Part shown: positions 63,301 through 64,000 of the stretch, piece after piece
How positions within the stretch are numbered: the first letter of the stretch is position 1
Layout: each line of letters opens with the position of its first letter
NCBI GenBank assembly: GCA_029222685.1
Contig: JARHVB010000005.1
Coordinates: 186,001-250,000, forward strand
Source: Terripilifer ovatus
GTDB lineage: Bacteria; Pseudomonadota; Alphaproteobacteria; Rhizobiales; Beijerinckiaceae
Length of the DNA stretch: 64,000 nt
Direction of reading: 5' to 3'
The notes under the pieces: model-generated
Seen by the model: only the letters and a program-made list of their open reading frames with translations
Databases searched by the model: none
Told to the model about the DNA's origin: nothing
Program-made: the position numbers and the translations under genes

Positions 63301-63654
63301 CGCGATGTCGCCGGCATCCTGCGCTCATTCGATTACGTGGTGGCAGCGAGCCGCAAGCACGGCGGTGTCGTCGCGACGGACCGCTATACCGAATTCGTCG
63401 CCGCGTTCCAGTCGGACGTCTCCACCCGCTTCATGAGATCCTATCTGACAGCCGCCGGGTTGACGGATGGCGCAGCTGATCTGTCGCTTCTGCGGCTGTT
63501 CCTGATCGAAAAGGCCGCTTACGAGATCATCTATGAACTGGGCAACCGTCCCGAATGGCTGAACGTGCCACTGGCCGGATTTTCCGCGATCCTTCAGGAC
63601 AAATCTCTCGAAAGCCTGATACCCAAAGAAACATTGCGCGTGGGTGCCGAATGA
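60352..63654 (+). CDS. treS: trehalose synthase-maltokinase fusion (TreS-Pep2)
   Basis: 1100 residues. Residues 1 to about 560 are a GH13 trehalose synthase: YKDAIIYQLHVKSFADANNDGIGDF, Asp219 in GLRLDAVPY, Glu261 in LLAEANMWPED and Asp327 in LRNHDELTLEM. From about 580 (LPAYLTKRRWFAAKDQKL) a maltokinase domain follows, with the phosphotransferase loop IHGDLHLGQVLVSSGDAFIIDFEGEP (Asp947 and the following DFEGEP). The fusion converts trehalose to maltose and phosphorylates it to maltose-1-phosphate for GlgE. ATGA overlaps at both ends give tight coupling with glgE and glgB. Confidence 0.93.
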   Translation: MSSLAEISSHETRAPNLSLEPLWYKDAIIYQLHVKSFADANNDGIGDFSGLISRLDYIAGLGVNTIWLLPFYPSPRLDDGYDISEYKGVHPDYGRIGDVKRFIRLAHDRGIKVITELVINHTSDQHPWFQRARRAKPGSAHRDFYVWSDNDQKYAGTRIIFLDTERSNWTWDPVANAYFWHRFYSHQPDLNFDNPAVLSAVLDVMRFWLDLGIDGLRLDAVPYLIERDGTSNENLPETHTILKQIRKTLDEEYEGRMLLAEANMWPEDTQTYFGAGDECHMAFHFPLMPRMYMAIAQEDRFPVTDIMRQTPDIPEKCQWAIFLRNHDELTLEMVTDKERDYLWEFYATDRRARLNLGIRRRLAPLLERDRRRIELMNSMLLSMPGTPVIYYGDEIGMGDNIFLGDRNGVRTPMQWSPDRNGGFSRADPASLAVPLIMDPLYGFQAINVEAQNHDAHSLLNWTRRILSVRKEHSAFGRGSLRFLYPKNRKVFAYLREYGDEIILCVANLSRSAQAVELDLSEFEGRVPVELLGNSTFPPIGRLPYMLTLSPYGFFWFVLASNASSPSWHTPAPEPMPEFITFVLRSGPEDMVTPAHRELFEREVLPAYLTKRRWFAAKDQKLLSARVALTIRIGKSREMALVEIEAVTDGSGTQLYLLPLGISWDDTVSISLPQQLALARVRRGRRTGYLTDAFALPEFILELIELFNSSGQINASRGQATFIGTDALRAMKISPQAPVRWLSAEQSNSSLVIDDKAVLKLFRRIVPGQHPEAEMTRFLTDNGFTNSPALLGELVHQVDETPQVFAVLQAYIGGEGDAWNWTMSFLDRVADELTRHEIKPAELMEPYIGFAEQLGRRLGEMHRILRETKARNFAPAIADKAQAAAWQKRIKARVLSAIDAVEARLPTFDETTRSIAGKILDRKDDVLSEIDRLSAKGVGSTLHRIHGDLHLGQVLVSSGDAFIIDFEGEPSQPLEERRARDSGWRDVAGILRSFDYVVAASRKHGGVVATDRYTEFVAAFQSDVSTRFMRSYLTAAGLTDGAADLSLLRLFLIEKAAYEIIYELGNRPEWLNVPLAGFSAILQDKSLESLIPKETLRVGAE

Positions 63655-64000
63655 GCGCCCCGCCCGTATTGGAACCACACCTTGAATGGGCGCTGGCGAA
63701 CGCACAGCTCGATGATCCCTTCGCCATCCTCGGTCCTCATACGGACGCCGATGGAACCTATCTACGCGTGTATGTCCCGGGCGCTATCGCGGTTCATGTC
63801 TTGATGGACGGACAGGCGCCGATTGATTTGAACGCCGTGGCATCACCCGGCCTCTTCGTCGGCCGCCTGCCGGGTCCTTCGAGCTACCTTCTTGAGATCG
63901 TCTGGCCGGCGGCGGCCCAGATCACCGAAGATCCCTATTCATTTCCGCCGATGTTGAGCGACGTCGATCTTTATCTGATCAACGAAGGCCGACATTTCGA
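63651..64000 (+). CDS. glgB: 1,4-alpha-glucan branching enzyme GlgB, N-terminal part (runs off window)
   Basis: The first 116 codons are in the window. The ATG overlaps the treS stop. The translation includes DDPFAILGPHTDADGTYLRVYVPGA and ITEDPYSFPPMLSDVDLYLINEGRHF, the N-terminal carbohydrate-binding (CBM48) region of GlgB. It adds alpha-1,6 branches to the glucan made by GlgE, completing the GlgE route. The catalytic domain lies beyond the edge. Confidence 0.9.
   Translation, partial: MSAPPVLEPHLEWALANAQLDDPFAILGPHTDADGTYLRVYVPGAIAVHVLMDGQAPIDLNAVASPGLFVGRLPGPSSYLLEIVWPAAAQITEDPYSFPPMLSDVDLYLINEGRHF

Overview
The window is a GC-rich chromosomal segment whose gene content, codon use and intergenic palindromes point to an alphaproteobacterium of the Hyphomicrobiales, probably Bradyrhizobium or Xanthobacteraceae-like. 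The clues are a DUF3175 protein, a glgE / treS-maltokinase / glgB cluster with an N-terminally extended GlgE, many orphan Bug-family binding proteins, and repeats of the form TGTCATTCCCG...CGGGAATGACA. I see no rRNA, tRNA, CRISPR array, insertion sequence or phage gene. This is a family-level inference.

Positions 1-56800 form a dense catabolic and transport region built from small modules, most of them one transporter or binding protein plus one to three enzymes plus a local regulator. From left to right: a beta-alanine-type aminotransferase; a Bug binding protein with an amidohydrolase; an LLM flavin oxidoreductase with an SDR; an FAD monooxygenase; a thiolase; an arylmalonate-decarboxylase-like enzyme with a Bug protein and a LysR regulator; an HbpS-like protein with two binding proteins; a carboxylesterase / Bug protein / hydrolase operon; DUF3175 and ABM proteins; a TauD-type dioxygenase with a MarR regulator and a five-gene LIV-type ABC operon; an isochorismatase-family hydrolase with a GntR regulator; an MBL hydrolase; and an FAD monooxygenase / deacetylase / GntR operon.

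The most coherent unit is 31492-40736. It holds a complete LIV-type ABC importer, an isocitrate-lyase-family C-C lyase with the catalytic KKCGH motif, a two-subunit aconitase-family hydratase (LeuC/LeuD-like), a maleate-isomerase/arylmalonate-decarboxylase-fold protein lacking both usual active-site cysteines, and a GntR regulator. A perfect TTTTGTATACAAAA palindrome lies before the first gene. Together these suggest uptake of a maleate- or alkylmaleate-type diacid, its hydration to a malate homologue, and cleavage to pyruvate (or another keto acid) plus a carboxylate. Genes 40766-56780 continue with a second FAD monooxygenase, a taurine/nitrate-type ABC transporter, a LysR regulator with two helix-turn-helix domains, a Bug / esterase / amidohydrolase / hydrolase operon, two 2-hydroxyacid oxidoreductases, an MFS exporter, a PadR regulator, and another Bug / amidohydrolase pair.

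Positions 57161-64000 are a different, housekeeping-type cluster for alpha-glucan and trehalose metabolism: GlgE, a trehalose synthase-maltokinase fusion, and the start of GlgB, joined by ATGA overlaps.

Notable cross-cutting patterns are six orphan Bug-family binding proteins without membrane subunits, short in-frame tandem duplications in or near the 5' ends of five genes, a TTTGT-N5-ACAAA motif shared by two promoters around the marR gene, and several enzymes that keep their fold signatures but have lost a catalytic residue.
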